A DNA stretch of 64,000 nucleotides, from the NCBI RefSeq assembly GCF_014192015.1, contig NZ_JACHXJ010000003.1:186001-250000 (forward strand), written 5' to 3'. Below the pieces are notes generated by a model. That model was not told the DNA's origin and did not search any database. It worked only from the letters and a program-made list of their open reading frames with translations. Shown in pieces: positions 8,583-17,873 of this stretch. Origin of the DNA: Paenibacillus rhizosphaerae (GTDB lineage: Bacteria; Bacillota; Bacilli; Paenibacillales; Paenibacillaceae). Positions within the stretch are counted from its first letter, which is position 1. Every line of letters begins with the position of its first letter. A program made the translations under genes and the position numbers.

Positions 8583-9668
8583 TCACTCGTACAAATGCTT
8601 GCGGATCCACCGGCTGTTGAAGAAGAAGAATAAGCGGGTTAGCGGGCTTCCCTTCATCAAACGTTTGGATACGGAGCGAACTTCCTGCTGCTCGCTGACT
8701 TTGGGATCGGATAAATAGATTGCCAGCAGCCCCTCAATGATCATCCGATGGAACGGGGGCACCGGGATGGCCGCAACATCCTTCCGGGCCGATTCCACAA
8801 TAAAGGCAATCCGGTCCAGCATGACTTCGGGGCTCTCATAGTAATTGCAAAAATTGAGGTCTCCGCCAAGCCGATCCTCTTCCTGATCAATCAGGTAATC
8901 CAGCATAATATGCAGACAGCAAACATGTGGAAAATATGACGCATGAATGGAGGCGGCGGCAGTGCTGCTCAAATTGCGGTCGCTTGCGGCCAGAAAGAGC
9001 ATAAACACGCCCAAAGTCGAACCGGTTGCCGCGGCGAACTCGTTCCACTGAAGCTGGGGAGTCCGTTCACGATGCAGCTCCCACCACGCAAGCAGCGCCG
9101 GTTCCCTTAACTCCGGTTTGATGTGCTTGTAAACCTGCAGGTCGGTATACAGGCCCGCTAAATCCCGGATAAAGGGCATCGCGGCAGCGTAGCCGGGCAG
9201 CTGGCGTATGCAGCTTTGGCAGGTTGTCACCAACCCATGCAAATAACCTCCGTCATTTTGCTCCTGACGAAGTGCATAGTAATTGACAGGTTCAGCCGCC
9301 GGGTCGATCGCATCCAGCATCGATTGGTGAAGCAGGCGGAAATCTTCGGCTTCCATGGATGTGCTGCGGTCACACAGGTTATCCAGATAGTCGCTGATCG
9401 TCTGATAGGCCACGATGAGCTTGGTAAGTATAAGCCGCTCCGGCAGCGGAACGGCGGCGTAGATGCCTCCGCCCTCACAGTGAAATTGTTTCGTCTCTAT
9501 ACTCGCCAAGGCTTGCTTTCTCAGCTCGGGATCAGGGATGTTCCCTGCCTTCCTCCGCCATCCGTCCAGTTCTTTTCGCACTTCCGGCAATATATGCTTG
9601 TACACCCGGCTCATTAAACTGACAGGATTCCGGGGAACTTGATATCGAGTTTGCCCATTTACATTCAA
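8583..9668 (-). CDS. ytpB: Tetraprenyl-beta-curcumene synthase-like protein (YtpB, DUF2600)
   Basis: About 361 residues. The hallmark region is RKQALASIETKQFHCEGG followed by IVAYQTISDYLDNLCDRS (an Asp-rich prenyl-diphosphate-binding helix), and a second Asp/Glu cluster, MLDYLIDQEEDR. This matches YtpB of Bacillus subtilis, which cyclises a C35 prenyl diphosphate to tetraprenyl-beta-curcumene, the precursor of sesquarterpenes of the spore or membrane. I start it at TTG 9668, because GGAGG stands 7 bases upstream; the open frame to 9794 has no ribosome site. It is the first gene of a ytpB-pfkA unit. The specific product is inferred from the family. Confidence 0.85.
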   Translation of the reverse strand: MNVNGQTRYQVPRNPVSLMSRVYKHILPEVRKELDGWRRKAGNIPDPELRKQALASIETKQFHCEGGGIYAAVPLPERLILTKLIVAYQTISDYLDNLCDRSTSMEAEDFRLLHQSMLDAIDPAAEPVNYYALRQEQNDGGYLHGLVTTCQSCIRQLPGYAAAMPFIRDLAGLYTDLQVYKHIKPELREPALLAWWELHRERTPQLQWNEFAAATGSTLGVFMLFLAASDRNLSSTAAASIHASYFPHVCCLHIMLDYLIDQEEDRLGGDLNFCNYYESPEVMLDRIAFIVESARKDVAAIPVPPFHRMIIEGLLAIYLSDPKVSEQQEVRSVSKRLMKGSPLTRLFFFFNSRWIRKHLYE

Positions 9669-9717
9669 GACGGTGCCTCCACATTGTTGTCTACTTGTAT
9701 CGATCCTAATGTCCTTT

Positions 9718-9746
9718 ATTATAATATGGTCCTGGAATTTGCACAA
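9718..9746 (-). promoter_or_regulatory. Sigma-A promoter of ytpB-pfkA
   Basis: On the minus strand, TTGTGC, 17 bases, TATAAT, about 50 bases before the TTG start. A housekeeping promoter suggests the terpene gene is not restricted to sporulation. Confidence 0.65.
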
Positions 9747-9939
9747 ATAAACCGTGCATGAATCCTCCCTTTTTTCACAACAATATGTGTCCAATTAAAG
9801 GAGTGTGCCGGGATCTCCTCGAAAAGGTAAGCTGAAAGATTCCACCGCAGCAGCATATGCTCATCTATAGTATAGCGGTCGGCACCATGCGGCAGGGTGA
9901 CTTTTTGCACAAAAATCACAAAACATCGGGGTATTGATC

Positions 9940-11133
9940 ATGAAACTAGAACAATCGACGCCAGACGTCAATTGGCAAAGGGCATTCACCTTTACCATCT
10001 ATGGGACCAGCGTCCTGGTCGCCTCCTACTTCCAGCTTTACTTCAGCCACCTCGGCTTCAGCAGCTCGCAGGTCGGCTATCTGTACGCCGTCGGCCCCTT
10101 CATCTCCATCTTCTCCAACATGTTCTGGAGCATGGCGAGCGACCGCTACCGGACAACCAAAAAGATCATGCTCCTGCTGTTCGCCGGACAGCTCGGCATG
10201 GGGCTGCTCCTGTCGGCCACCTCCTCCTTTTATGCGGTATTCGCGTTGATTACGGTTTTTTACTTTTTCTACTATCCGGTATTTCCGCTGTCGGATACGA
10301 TGTCGATCCAGACCGCCCAGAGGCACGGGAAAAATTTTATCGTCATCCGGGTCTTCGGTTCGATCGGTTACGCCTTCTTCGCCTTGTCCATCGGCTATAT
10401 CCTCGCCAACGTTGGTATTTCCCGGGCGCTGCTTCTGGCCATCCTCATTGCGGGGGCCTGCCTCCTGCTCGCCACAAGGCTCAGGGACGGCGTCAAAACG
10501 AACGGTCAGAAGATGGAATGGAAGGGCCTGTGGAACGTGCTCCGGCAAAAGGAAGTGCTGTGGTTCTTCGCAGGCGTGTTCTGCCTGGCCCTCCCCTACC
10601 GGATGAATGAAGCGTTCCTGACGCTGACGCTCAAAAGCATGGGCGCAAGTGAGGGGCTGATCGGCTGGTCCCTGCTGGCGGCGGCTCTCAGTGAAATTCC
10701 GGTTTTCTTTCTGCTCAGCCGCTTCGGAGAGCGTTTCAAGGAACTGCCGCTCCTCGCTCTGGCTGCACTGATGTTCGCACTGCGCTTCTTCTTGATGTCG
10801 ATCGCGGAACACCCCGGATCGGTCATCGCGGTACAGACCTTGCACAGTGTGACCTTCGGCATCTACTACGTGACGGCGGTCCGCTACATCACCCGGATCA
10901 TTCCGGATGAATTCCGGGCAACGGGACTTGCGCTGTTTACGATCGTATGGTCGAGCGCAGCCGGGCTCGTCAGCGGAACGTTCGGCGGCGTTCTGTATGA
11001 GCAGGCCGGGCGCACAACTTTCTATTTCATCGCCGCAGGGCTGGCTTTGGCCGCCTGTGCCGGCTTTTTGGCGAGACACCTGCTCGGAAATGCCAAGGCT
11101 CCGGGCGCATCGATGGACAGCCGAAAGATGTAA
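9940..11133 (+). CDS. MFS transporter, MFS_1-like/HcaT-type
   Basis: A 397-residue carrier with about twelve membrane segments. The N-terminal FTIYGTSVLVASYFQLYFS, the GYLYAVGPFISIFSNMFW segment and DRYRTTKKIM after helix 2 fit the MFS_1-like group (phenylpropionate permease-like), often annotated as sugar or drug transporters. The substrate cannot be told. ATG at 9940 follows CGGGGT at about 8 bases; TTG at 9934 is an alternative. It is divergent from ytpB, and a hairpin follows. Confidence 0.8.
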   Translation: MKLEQSTPDVNWQRAFTFTIYGTSVLVASYFQLYFSHLGFSSSQVGYLYAVGPFISIFSNMFWSMASDRYRTTKKIMLLLFAGQLGMGLLLSATSSFYAVFALITVFYFFYYPVFPLSDTMSIQTAQRHGKNFIVIRVFGSIGYAFFALSIGYILANVGISRALLLAILIAGACLLLATRLRDGVKTNGQKMEWKGLWNVLRQKEVLWFFAGVFCLALPYRMNEAFLTLTLKSMGASEGLIGWSLLAAALSEIPVFFLLSRFGERFKELPLLALAALMFALRFFLMSIAEHPGSVIAVQTLHSVTFGIYYVTAVRYITRIIPDEFRATGLALFTIVWSSAAGLVSGTFGGVLYEQAGRTTFYFIAAGLALAACAGFLARHLLGNAKAPGASMDSRKM

Positions 11134-11141
11134 CCCCAAAA

Positions 11142-11192
11142 AAGCCCATTTTCTAACCGCGGAGAACGGAAGAAAACGGGCTTCTCTTTTTC
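11142..11192 (+). terminator. Terminator of the MFS gene
   Basis: AGCCCATTTTCT pairs with AGAAAACGGGCT with one mismatch, followed by TCTCTTTTTC. Confidence 0.75.
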
Positions 11193-11210
11193 ACAAAAAT
11201 ATATAAAGAC

Positions 11211-11243
11211 AAAAAAGCACAGTCCCCGCATGAGAACTGTGCA
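11211..11243 (-). terminator. Terminator of the cold-shock gene
   Basis: GCACAGT (11217-11223) pairs with ACTGTGC (11236-11242). On the minus strand a run of six T follows. Confidence 0.85.
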
Positions 11244-11297
11244 CAATAAGCAATTTGTTAACCAAAACTTATAAGAAATCCGTTACCGGAGTCAATC

Positions 11298-11495
11298 TTA
11301 TAATTTGATTACGTTAGCAGCTTGAGGGCCACGGTTGCCTTCAGTGATTTCGAATTCAACTTCTTGACCTTCGTCCAAAGTTTTGAAGCCGTCTCCTTGG
11401 ATTGCGGAGAAATGTACGAATACGTCCTCGCCGCCTTCAACTTGGATAAAGCCATAGCCTTTTTCTGCGTTAAACCATTTAACTGTACCTTTCAA
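11298..11495 (-). CDS. cspB: Cold-shock protein (CspA/CspB family)
   Basis: A 65-residue single cold-shock domain with both RNA-binding motifs: KGYGFI (RNP1) and VFVHFS (RNP2). It binds single-stranded RNA and DNA as a chaperone, in the cytoplasm. The start is TTG at 11495, which AGGAGG precedes by 8 bases; the first codons then read LKGTVKWFN, the normal family beginning. The paralogue name is approximate, since Paenibacillus-type genomes hold several. Confidence 0.93.
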   Translation of the reverse strand: MKGTVKWFNAEKGYGFIQVEGGEDVFVHFSAIQGDGFKTLDEGQEVEFEITEGNRGPQAANVIKL

Positions 11496-11540
11496 ATGAA
11501 CAACCTCCTAAAAATACCGCCATCTATGGCGAATAAATAC

Positions 11541-11569
11541 ATTATACTTCATGGCCTTTGACAATGCAA
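11541..11569 (-). promoter_or_regulatory. Sigma-A promoter of the cold-shock gene
   Basis: On the minus strand TTGCAT, 17 bases, TATAAT. The leader is only about 40 bases and begins with a CGCCA/TGGCG hairpin, so it lacks the long cold-shock leader of E. coli cspA. Confidence 0.8.
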
Positions 11570-11773
11570 TCGCTCTTTTTCGTCCGAAGCTTCTTTTTAA
11601 GGAACGGTATTTGTCAATCTCATCCATGCTGAACCATTCCGTTGTCGCAAGAAAAACTTCCGCTATACGCGGTCTGTCTTCAATAAATTATGCATCGATG
11701 ACGTTTTTCTTATTTGCTTTTACACAAGCCTCTGCGGTATCATTTTACCAAAAGACCAAACGGAGAATACGAC

Positions 11774-12007
11774 ATGATCAAAAAACATGAAATATACAAA
11801 AAAGACAAATGGAACATGATGACTGTCGAAGTCCAGGGCCGCTACATCGTCCTGCGGGAAATTTCCGATCAATGGGGCGAAGAGACCCACACCTTTATGA
11901 GCCGGCCGGCCATGATGCAATGGGTGAACAACCGCTTTCCGAAGGAAGATTACCAGGGCAACGAGGATGAGTGGCGTCAAATCATGAATGCGTTTAAAGA
12001 GGTATAA
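11774..12007 (+). CDS. Conserved-looking hypothetical protein
   Basis: A 77-residue hydrophilic protein with many Trp, Lys and Glu (MIKKHEIYKKDKWNMM start; MMQWVNNRFPKED in the middle). ATG at 11774 follows GGAG at 9 bases. Its stop lies 6 bases before the next gene's ATG, so the two are probably co-translated. I do not recognise the family. Confidence 0.65.
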   Translation: MIKKHEIYKKDKWNMMTVEVQGRYIVLREISDQWGEETHTFMSRPAMMQWVNNRFPKEDYQGNEDEWRQIMNAFKEV

Positions 12008-12013
12008 TTCAGG

Positions 12014-12208
12014 ATGGAATACGGCAGCGTCCTGGTCTTTGTTATTTTGGCCTTCTGTTTAGGCGCAGTCTTGATCATGAAGAAGGATACGATCCCGCCG
12101 AAGCTGAAGCGCGGCATGGCCATCTTCGCCCTCATCATGATCCTGGTTGCCTTTTTCCTTATTGTATACAATTTGCTTACCATGGGTTCCAGCCCTAATG
12201 GAGGATAA
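12014..12208 (+). CDS. Small two-helix membrane protein, unknown function
   Basis: A 64-residue protein with two hydrophobic segments (about residues 5-21 and 36-56) separated by a basic loop (MKKDTIPPKLKRG). It follows the 77-aa gene by 6 bases, and GAGGT at the end of that gene is the likely ribosome site. Function unknown. Confidence 0.65.
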   Translation: MEYGSVLVFVILAFCLGAVLIMKKDTIPPKLKRGMAIFALIMILVAFFLIVYNLLTMGSSPNGG

Positions 12209-12282
12209 ATAATCTTTTTCGGGTAAGGTCATACTAAGGGGTATATTTCTTCAAGACAGACCGTCAGAGGAGGCCCCCTTTC

Positions 12283-14199
12283 GTGAAATACTCGAAGACC
12301 CTGAAGCTTGCCGTCGCCATCAGCATGCTCTCGGTCCTGTTTGTTCCTCCTGCGGCTTCTTCACACGGAGCCCGATTCATATTAACCCAACAGTCAAGGA
12401 GGATTCCGATGGAACAATTACCTAAACGTTCAGAAGTACCCGCCGAGCACCAATGGAAGATTGAGGACCTGTTCGCCAGCCAGCAGGCCTGGGACGAAAC
12501 GTATGCCGAGCTTCAGAAGGAAGTGAAAAAGGCCGGGGATTTCCAAGGCAAACTGAACAATGCGGCAGCGGTGAAGGACTGCTTCGCCCTGGAGGATGAA
12601 ATCTCGCTGAAGACGGAACGCCTATACGTGTACGCTCACCTGCATCACGACGAAGATACAGCCAACTCTACATACCAGGCCCTTTCGGCCAAAGCCAAAA
12701 AAATGAGCGTACAGGTGGGCGAAGCCCTCTCCTTCATCACGCCGGAAATTTTGTCGCTGCCGGACAGCAAGCTGGACGAATTCATTGCCGACCCGCAGCT
12801 TGCCGAATACAAATTTACGCTGACCGAAATGAAGCGCGAGAAAGCGCATGTCCTGTCCAAAGCGGAAGAAGCGCTGCTGGCCCAGGTCGGCAACCTGTCC
12901 CAGGCACCGCAGACAATCTACGGGATGCTGAACAATGCCGATCTTAAATTTCCGAAAATCAAGGACGAGAACGGCAAGGAAGTTGAGCTGACTCACGGCA
13001 GTTACATCCAGTTCCTGGAGAACCCGAACCGTGAAGTCCGCGAACGGGCGTTCAAAGCGGTGTACGAAACGTACGCCAAGCAAAAGAACACGATCGCGTC
13101 CACACTGAGCGCCAATGTCAACAAGAACATGTTCTACGCCAATGTCCGCAAGTACCCTTCCGTGCTGGAGATGTCTCTCTACGGCGACAACATTCCGAAG
13201 GAAGTGTACACGAACCTGATCGACACCATCCATGAAAGCCTGCCTCTGCTGCACCGCTACATGAACCTGCGCAAGAAGCTGCTGGGCGTGGATGAGCTGC
13301 ATATGTACGATCTGTTTGCCCCGCTTGTCGACGAATACAAAATGGACATTACGTATGAAGAAGCGAAAAAGACCGTATCCGAAGGCTTGAAGCCGCTCGG
13401 CAAAGACTATCTGGCTTCCCTGCAGGAAGGCTTTGACAACGGATGGATCGACGTATATGAAAATGAGAACAAGCGCACTGGCGCATACAGCTGGGGCGCC
13501 TACGGCACGCACCCTTATGTGCTGCTGAACCACAAGGAGAACCTGAACAGCATGTTCACCTTGGCGCACGAGATGGGTCATGCGCTGCATTCCTATTATT
13601 CCGACAACGCTCTGAAATACCGCGATGCGCAGTATACGATTTTCCTGGCGGAAGTGGCCTCCACGACCAACGAAGCGCTGCTGATGGACTACCTGCTCAA
13701 GAAATCGACCGATCCGAAGGAAAAAATGTACCTGCTGACCTATTATGCCGACCAGTTCCGGACGACGGTGTTCCGCCAAACGATGTTCGCCGAATTCGAG
13801 AAACTCGTTCACGAACGCGCGGAGCAGGGCGAAGCATTGACGCCTCAGGCGCTGTCGGAGATCTACTATGACCTGAATGTGAAATACCACGGCAAGGACA
13901 TGGTCGTTGATAAGGATATCGAGATGGAATGGGCTCGCATCCCCCATTTCTACACCAGCTTCTACGTGTACAAATACGCCACGGGCTTCTCGGCGGCGAC
14001 CAGCTTCTCGAAGCAGATTTTGGAAGAAGGCCAGCCGGCCGTCGACCGTTACCTCGGCTTCCTGAAGAGCGGAGGCAGCGACTTCTCGATCAATATTCTG
14101 AAGAAAGCCGGAGTCGACATGTCTTCGCCGCAGCCGGTCCGCGAAGCGATGAGCGTCTTCGAGAGCATTATCGAGCAAATGGAACAGCTGACAAAATAA
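12283..14199 (+). CDS. pepF: Oligoendopeptidase F (M3 family), with possible signal peptide
   Basis: A zinc metallopeptidase that cleaves short peptides. The core has HEMGH (about residue 429 from the GTG start) with the third ligand Glu in FLAEVASTTNEALL (about 457), the standard M3B arrangement. Two starts in the same frame each have a strong ribosome site. GTG at 12283 (GGAGG 9 bases upstream) adds 42 residues with a basic n-region and the hydrophobic AVAISMLSVLFVPPAA, resembling a Sec signal peptide. ATG at 12409 (AAGGAGG 6 bases upstream) gives the 596-residue cytoplasmic form usual in Bacilli. Both could be made. I annotate the longer form. Confidence 0.9.
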   Translation: MKYSKTLKLAVAISMLSVLFVPPAASSHGARFILTQQSRRIPMEQLPKRSEVPAEHQWKIEDLFASQQAWDETYAELQKEVKKAGDFQGKLNNAAAVKDCFALEDEISLKTERLYVYAHLHHDEDTANSTYQALSAKAKKMSVQVGEALSFITPEILSLPDSKLDEFIADPQLAEYKFTLTEMKREKAHVLSKAEEALLAQVGNLSQAPQTIYGMLNNADLKFPKIKDENGKEVELTHGSYIQFLENPNREVRERAFKAVYETYAKQKNTIASTLSANVNKNMFYANVRKYPSVLEMSLYGDNIPKEVYTNLIDTIHESLPLLHRYMNLRKKLLGVDELHMYDLFAPLVDEYKMDITYEEAKKTVSEGLKPLGKDYLASLQEGFDNGWIDVYENENKRTGAYSWGAYGTHPYVLLNHKENLNSMFTLAHEMGHALHSYYSDNALKYRDAQYTIFLAEVASTTNEALLMDYLLKKSTDPKEKMYLLTYYADQFRTTVFRQTMFAEFEKLVHERAEQGEALTPQALSEIYYDLNVKYHGKDMVVDKDIEMEWARIPHFYTSFYVYKYATGFSAATSFSKQILEEGQPAVDRYLGFLKSGGSDFSINILKKAGVDMSSPQPVREAMSVFESIIEQMEQLTK

Positions 14200-14221
14200 G
14201 TTGAACGGCCAGGCTTATCAT

Positions 14222-14251
14222 AATCCCTTGCCCGCGGGGCGGGGGATTTTT
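14222..14251 (+). terminator. Terminator of pepF
   Basis: AATCCC-TT-GCCC pairs with GGGC-GG-GGGATT (14222-14248), followed by T run. Confidence 0.8.
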
Positions 14252-14282
14252 CTACTGTCTGCCGGAGAGGGTGTTTTCAAAA

Positions 14283-14609
14283 GTGAAAATGCAGTGGTCA
14301 CTCATATTCGGGCTTCTGTTTGCGCTGCTCACCGCGATTTTTGCCGTGATCAACGTCGATCCCGTAAAGGTCAACTTTATGTTTGCCGAGGTGAACATTC
14401 CGCTGATTCTGCTCATTCTCGGATGTACGCTGATCGGCGGGATCATCGTCGGATCCTACGGAATTTTCAGGCAGTACAAACTTCAGAAAACGGTCAAGCA
14501 TCTCTCGGTCCAGCTGGCTCAGGTCCAAGCCGAAACGGGGTATACCTTCCCGGACCCTGCCGCAAACAAGGCGGTCTCTGAGGATGAGGCCGGGACGAAG
14601 CCGTTATAA
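14283..14609 (+). CDS. LapA-domain (DUF1049) membrane protein
   Basis: About 108 residues with two membrane segments (around 5-25 and 40-60) and the NVDPVKVNF motif between them, then a helical cytoplasmic part. This is the LapA/DUF1049 fold; in Gram-negative bacteria it takes part in lipopolysaccharide assembly, but in Firmicutes the role is unknown. GTG at 14283 is 12 bases from GGAGAG; ATG at 14289 is an alternative, and GTG at 14271 is too close to the ribosome site. It is followed closely by the M42 peptidase gene. Confidence 0.8.
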   Translation: MKMQWSLIFGLLFALLTAIFAVINVDPVKVNFMFAEVNIPLILLILGCTLIGGIIVGSYGIFRQYKLQKTVKHLSVQLAQVQAETGYTFPDPAANKAVSEDEAGTKPL

Positions 14610-14639
14610 CGGGAATGCAATATCAAACGGAGGGGAACC

Positions 14640-15683
14640 GTGAACATGTCGATACAACCAAATGAGCAATACGTTTTAACCTTTTTGAAAAAGCTGCTCG
14701 ATACGCCGAGCCCTACGGGATATACGGGACACATCATGAAGTTCATTGAGGAGGAAGCCGCAAGCCTGGGCATTCCGCTGACCCGGAATCATAAAGGCGG
14801 GGCGATTCTGGAGGTGCAGGGCGAGGATCCTTCCCGCACGGTCGCACTGAGCGCCCATGTGGATACCCTTGGGGCAATGGTCAGAGCGGTCAAGCCTTCG
14901 GGCACGCTGCGGCTGACGTCTGTCGGCGGATTCATGATGCACAGCATCGAGAACGAATACTGTGTCATCCATACGCGCAGCGGCAAGACTTATACCGGCA
15001 CGATCCTAAGCACCCATCCATCGGTGCATGTCTATAGCGACGCGCGCGATTTCAAACGCCAGGAGGACCATATGGAAGTCCGCATCGACGAGCTGGTGGA
15101 ATCCAAGGAAGACGTGCTGAAGCTGGGCATCGCGGTCGGCGACTTCGTCTCCTTCGATGCGAGAGCGACGATTACGGACAGCGGCTATATCAAGTCCCGT
15201 CATATCGATGACAAAGCCAGCGTCGCGGCGCTGTTCGGCCTGCTGGAGTCGATGAAACGGGAAAATTGGAAACCGTCCACCAATGTGAAGCTGCTGATCT
15301 CCAATTACGAGGAAGTCGGACACGGCACCGCCTATATTCCTTCGGATATCGATGAAATGATCGCTGTGGACATGGGCTGCATCGGCGACGACCTCAGCTG
15401 CAAGGAGACCGACGTCTCGATCTGCGCGAAGGATTCTTCCGGGCCGTACGACTATGATATGACGAGCCGGCTGATCGAGCTGGCCAAGGCTGAAGGCATT
15501 CCTTACGCCGTGGACGTGTATCCACACTACGGCTCGGACGCTTCCGCCGCCCTGTCCGGCGGGAATAACATTCGCGCCGCGCTGATCGGGCCGGGCGTTC
15601 ACGCCTCCCACGCGATGGAGCGCACCCACAAGCAGGCGGTGCTGAATACGGTCAAGCTGCTTGCGGCTTATATTCGCGGGTAA
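14640..15683 (+). CDS. M42 family metallopeptidase (glutamyl aminopeptidase/YsdC type)
   Basis: A 347-residue co-catalytic dizinc aminopeptidase. The motifs are SAHVDT (first metal ligand and catalytic Asp), SRHIDDKAS, NYEEVGHG (Glu pair), AVDMG and the C-terminal HASHAMER. Such enzymes form large cytoplasmic tetrahedral complexes and trim peptides. GGAGGGG (14629-14635) serves either GTG 14640 or ATG 14646. It sits 30 bases behind the LapA-like gene and ends at a strong terminator. Confidence 0.9.
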   Translation: MNMSIQPNEQYVLTFLKKLLDTPSPTGYTGHIMKFIEEEAASLGIPLTRNHKGGAILEVQGEDPSRTVALSAHVDTLGAMVRAVKPSGTLRLTSVGGFMMHSIENEYCVIHTRSGKTYTGTILSTHPSVHVYSDARDFKRQEDHMEVRIDELVESKEDVLKLGIAVGDFVSFDARATITDSGYIKSRHIDDKASVAALFGLLESMKRENWKPSTNVKLLISNYEEVGHGTAYIPSDIDEMIAVDMGCIGDDLSCKETDVSICAKDSSGPYDYDMTSRLIELAKAEGIPYAVDVYPHYGSDASAALSGGNNIRAALIGPGVHASHAMERTHKQAVLNTVKLLAAYIRG

Positions 15684-15731
15684 CGCCGAGCCGTTCCATC
15701 AGCCGTATCCCGGGCTCACGCCCATCAAAGC

Positions 15732-15763
15732 CAAACCGGCTGTCCATTTGGACAGCCGGTTTG
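15732..15763. terminator. Bidirectional terminator
   Basis: CAAACCGGCTGTCC pairs over 14 bp with GGACAGCCGGTTTG around a 4-base ATTT loop, between the M42 gene and the convergent blaR1-like gene. Confidence 0.85.
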
Positions 15764-15858
15764 TTCTGTATATTGCTGATCCCGATATCAGCAGCGTGTA
15801 TACATTGATTTGTCACACTATGCGAAATCTCGATCCGCCCGCCAGGGAGGCGTCTGTA

Positions 15859-17873
15859 TCAGCGTCGTCCGCCGGCAGGGGCGGCTGCCTGTACAGGGCC
15901 GGAAGCCGAAACCCGGCTATTGCCGGGTACTGCCTGCTCGGAGGGCGCCGAAGCGTTTCCTGCTTCTTCAACCGGGACAGCAGTTGTTTGAGCATTGGCC
16001 TGCGCTTGCGTGGAAATTGGTGCCGTCTCACGAAGGGCCTGGGCCGAAGCGGCGCTTTCGCTTGCACCGGATTGTGCAGTCGCATCGCCGCCCATGGTGG
16101 AGCGGGCCGCTCTCGGCGAATAGACCGAAATGTGGTCCAGGCGCTTGGTGGCATGCGGCCCGACGAATTTCAACTCGTAATCGCCTTCTTTATAGGTAAG
16201 CACGTCATCCGATCCGCTCGTCTTGACGGAGCTTGGTTTGCCCAACGTGTTCTCGATTTCCTGGAAGCTGATTTTGCTGAGATCGGTACTCTCATCGATA
16301 CCCGATCCGAAATAACGGATGTCGTACACCACTTCGCCCTGCCCGATGCCAAAAGCGTAGCTGCCCCGCCCCGCCCCCGGCGAGTAGGAGTCATAGGCGT
16401 AACGGTCGGTCGGCTGCCATGGCCGGTCCGGCTCGCCCCATGCGTTATGCACGTCCTCGATCGTTGTTTTGCCGGATACAAAGTCAGCGCCCTTTACTCT
16501 GCCTTTCTTGGCTAAAGTGGCGATATCCTTGATTTGCTGCTGGTGTCCGCTGGTTGCACTGCCGTTCCCGGATGTGCCCGAGCCGCTTCCCGCAGAACCG
16601 GTGCTGTCACCGGTAGTGGAGCCTGTCCCTGTACCATTGCCGGCATCGGTTGATCCGGAATCCGTCTTGCCGCCGGTTTCGTTCTGGCCTTCCCCGTTCT
16701 GCCCATTCGATCCGTTACCATCATCCGAGGGAGTCGTGCCCGAGTCTGTATTGGTGCTTCCAGCCGGCGGAGACGCCTGATCCTGTGTGGATTTTCCGTC
16801 GGTCAGGGCACATCCGCCTAAGGCGAGCACAAGCACCAGACCGATCACCGTCCAGCGGATGGAAGCCGGTTTAAACGATTTAATCATTAGTATCCTCCTT
16901 CTCAGCTGCCTGCGTGAAGCAGATAGTCTTGCGGTTCCCGGAACATAAGCATCCGTCCGGTATTGTTCCAAAAGCGTTAGAATTGTATACCCATACTGGG
17001 CGATTTGGTTCGGATCCATCCGTCTCAATGCCAGCGCATCGGCGGACAGCTCCTGATCCTCCCGCATCCGGTAAAATGCGTACCACAGCAGCGGGTTATA
17101 CCAATGAAAAGCGAGGAGAATCTGCGCAACCCAATTCACCAAAATGTCCCATCTTTTCGCATGCGCCAATTCGTGCAAAAAAATATGCTTTTGCTGCGCC
17201 TCATCCAGTTCCGCCATGCCCGGCGGCATGATCATCCGCGGACGAATCACCCCGAACAGCGTGGGCGAGGAAACGGCGGGCGATAGCTTCAGCCCGATGC
17301 TTCGCCTCACGCCCATACGGGCCTTGGCCTCTCCCAGCATTTGAACCATCCCCGGGTCTGTCTCTTGGGAGTGTCTGCCGAGCAGCCGTGTGTAACGGAC
17401 GTTCGCGATGACGAGCCGGATCAGCAGGAGCGCCGCCCCGGTCAGCCAGACCGTTATCAGGATCGAACGGACGGATAGCCCGCTATCCTTTTGCGTCGGA
17501 GGTGAGGTTCCGAATTCATGGCTCCCCGCCAGTTCGCCAGGGAATAAATCGGCCTCGTCCCCCAACTTCACCGGTGTCTGCGCTTGGCCGGAGGAGGGAC
17601 TTCCGCCGCCTGCTGTCCAAACAAGGCGTTTCCCGGTCCTGCCATGGAAAAAAGGTTTCCCATGCTGAATGAACTTTCCGGACCGGACGGGATCATCAGC
17701 CGGAGAATTAACAGCAGCCACAAGGCATAATGCCACCCTGGCTTCAGCCAGCTGCCGAACACCCGCTTCATCAGCAAAATGAGGACCACCATCATACCGG
17801 CCAGCAGCGTCGTATGGATCATCCAGTCAAACAAATCGTTCAGGAGGGGGTACAGGTTTCCCGGCACGCTCAT
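15859..17873 (-). pseudogene. BlaR1-like M56 sensor with C-terminal DUF4309-like domain, frame-disrupted
   Basis: Two overlapping frames together encode one BlaR1-type protein. The first (17873 to 17568) carries the two N-terminal membrane helices (MMVVLILLMKRVFG; LWLLLILRLMIP) and then runs out in PPPAKRRHR. The second (open from above 17736 to 15859) carries helix 3, the zinc protease motif HELAH with KRWD, DQELSADALAL and a fourth helix ending LGGC. It then has a long Gly/Ser/Thr/Asp linker, a domain with IEDVHNAWGEPD and IENTLGKPSS (YjgB/DUF4309-like), and an Ala-rich tail. The join needs a one-base change between about 17568 and 17740; a T6 run at about 17650 is a candidate. No slippery heptamer is evident. 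The beta-lactam-binding domain of true BlaR1 is absent. Pseudogene or sequencing error. Confidence 0.75.

Noticed and set aside
11551..11790. 79-codon plus frame upstream of the 77-aa gene
   Set aside because: It overlaps the csp promoter and has no ribosome site or recognisable composition.
12622..14178. 518-codon minus frame opposite pepF
   Set aside because: Antisense shadow; His/Arg/Val-rich nonsense composition.
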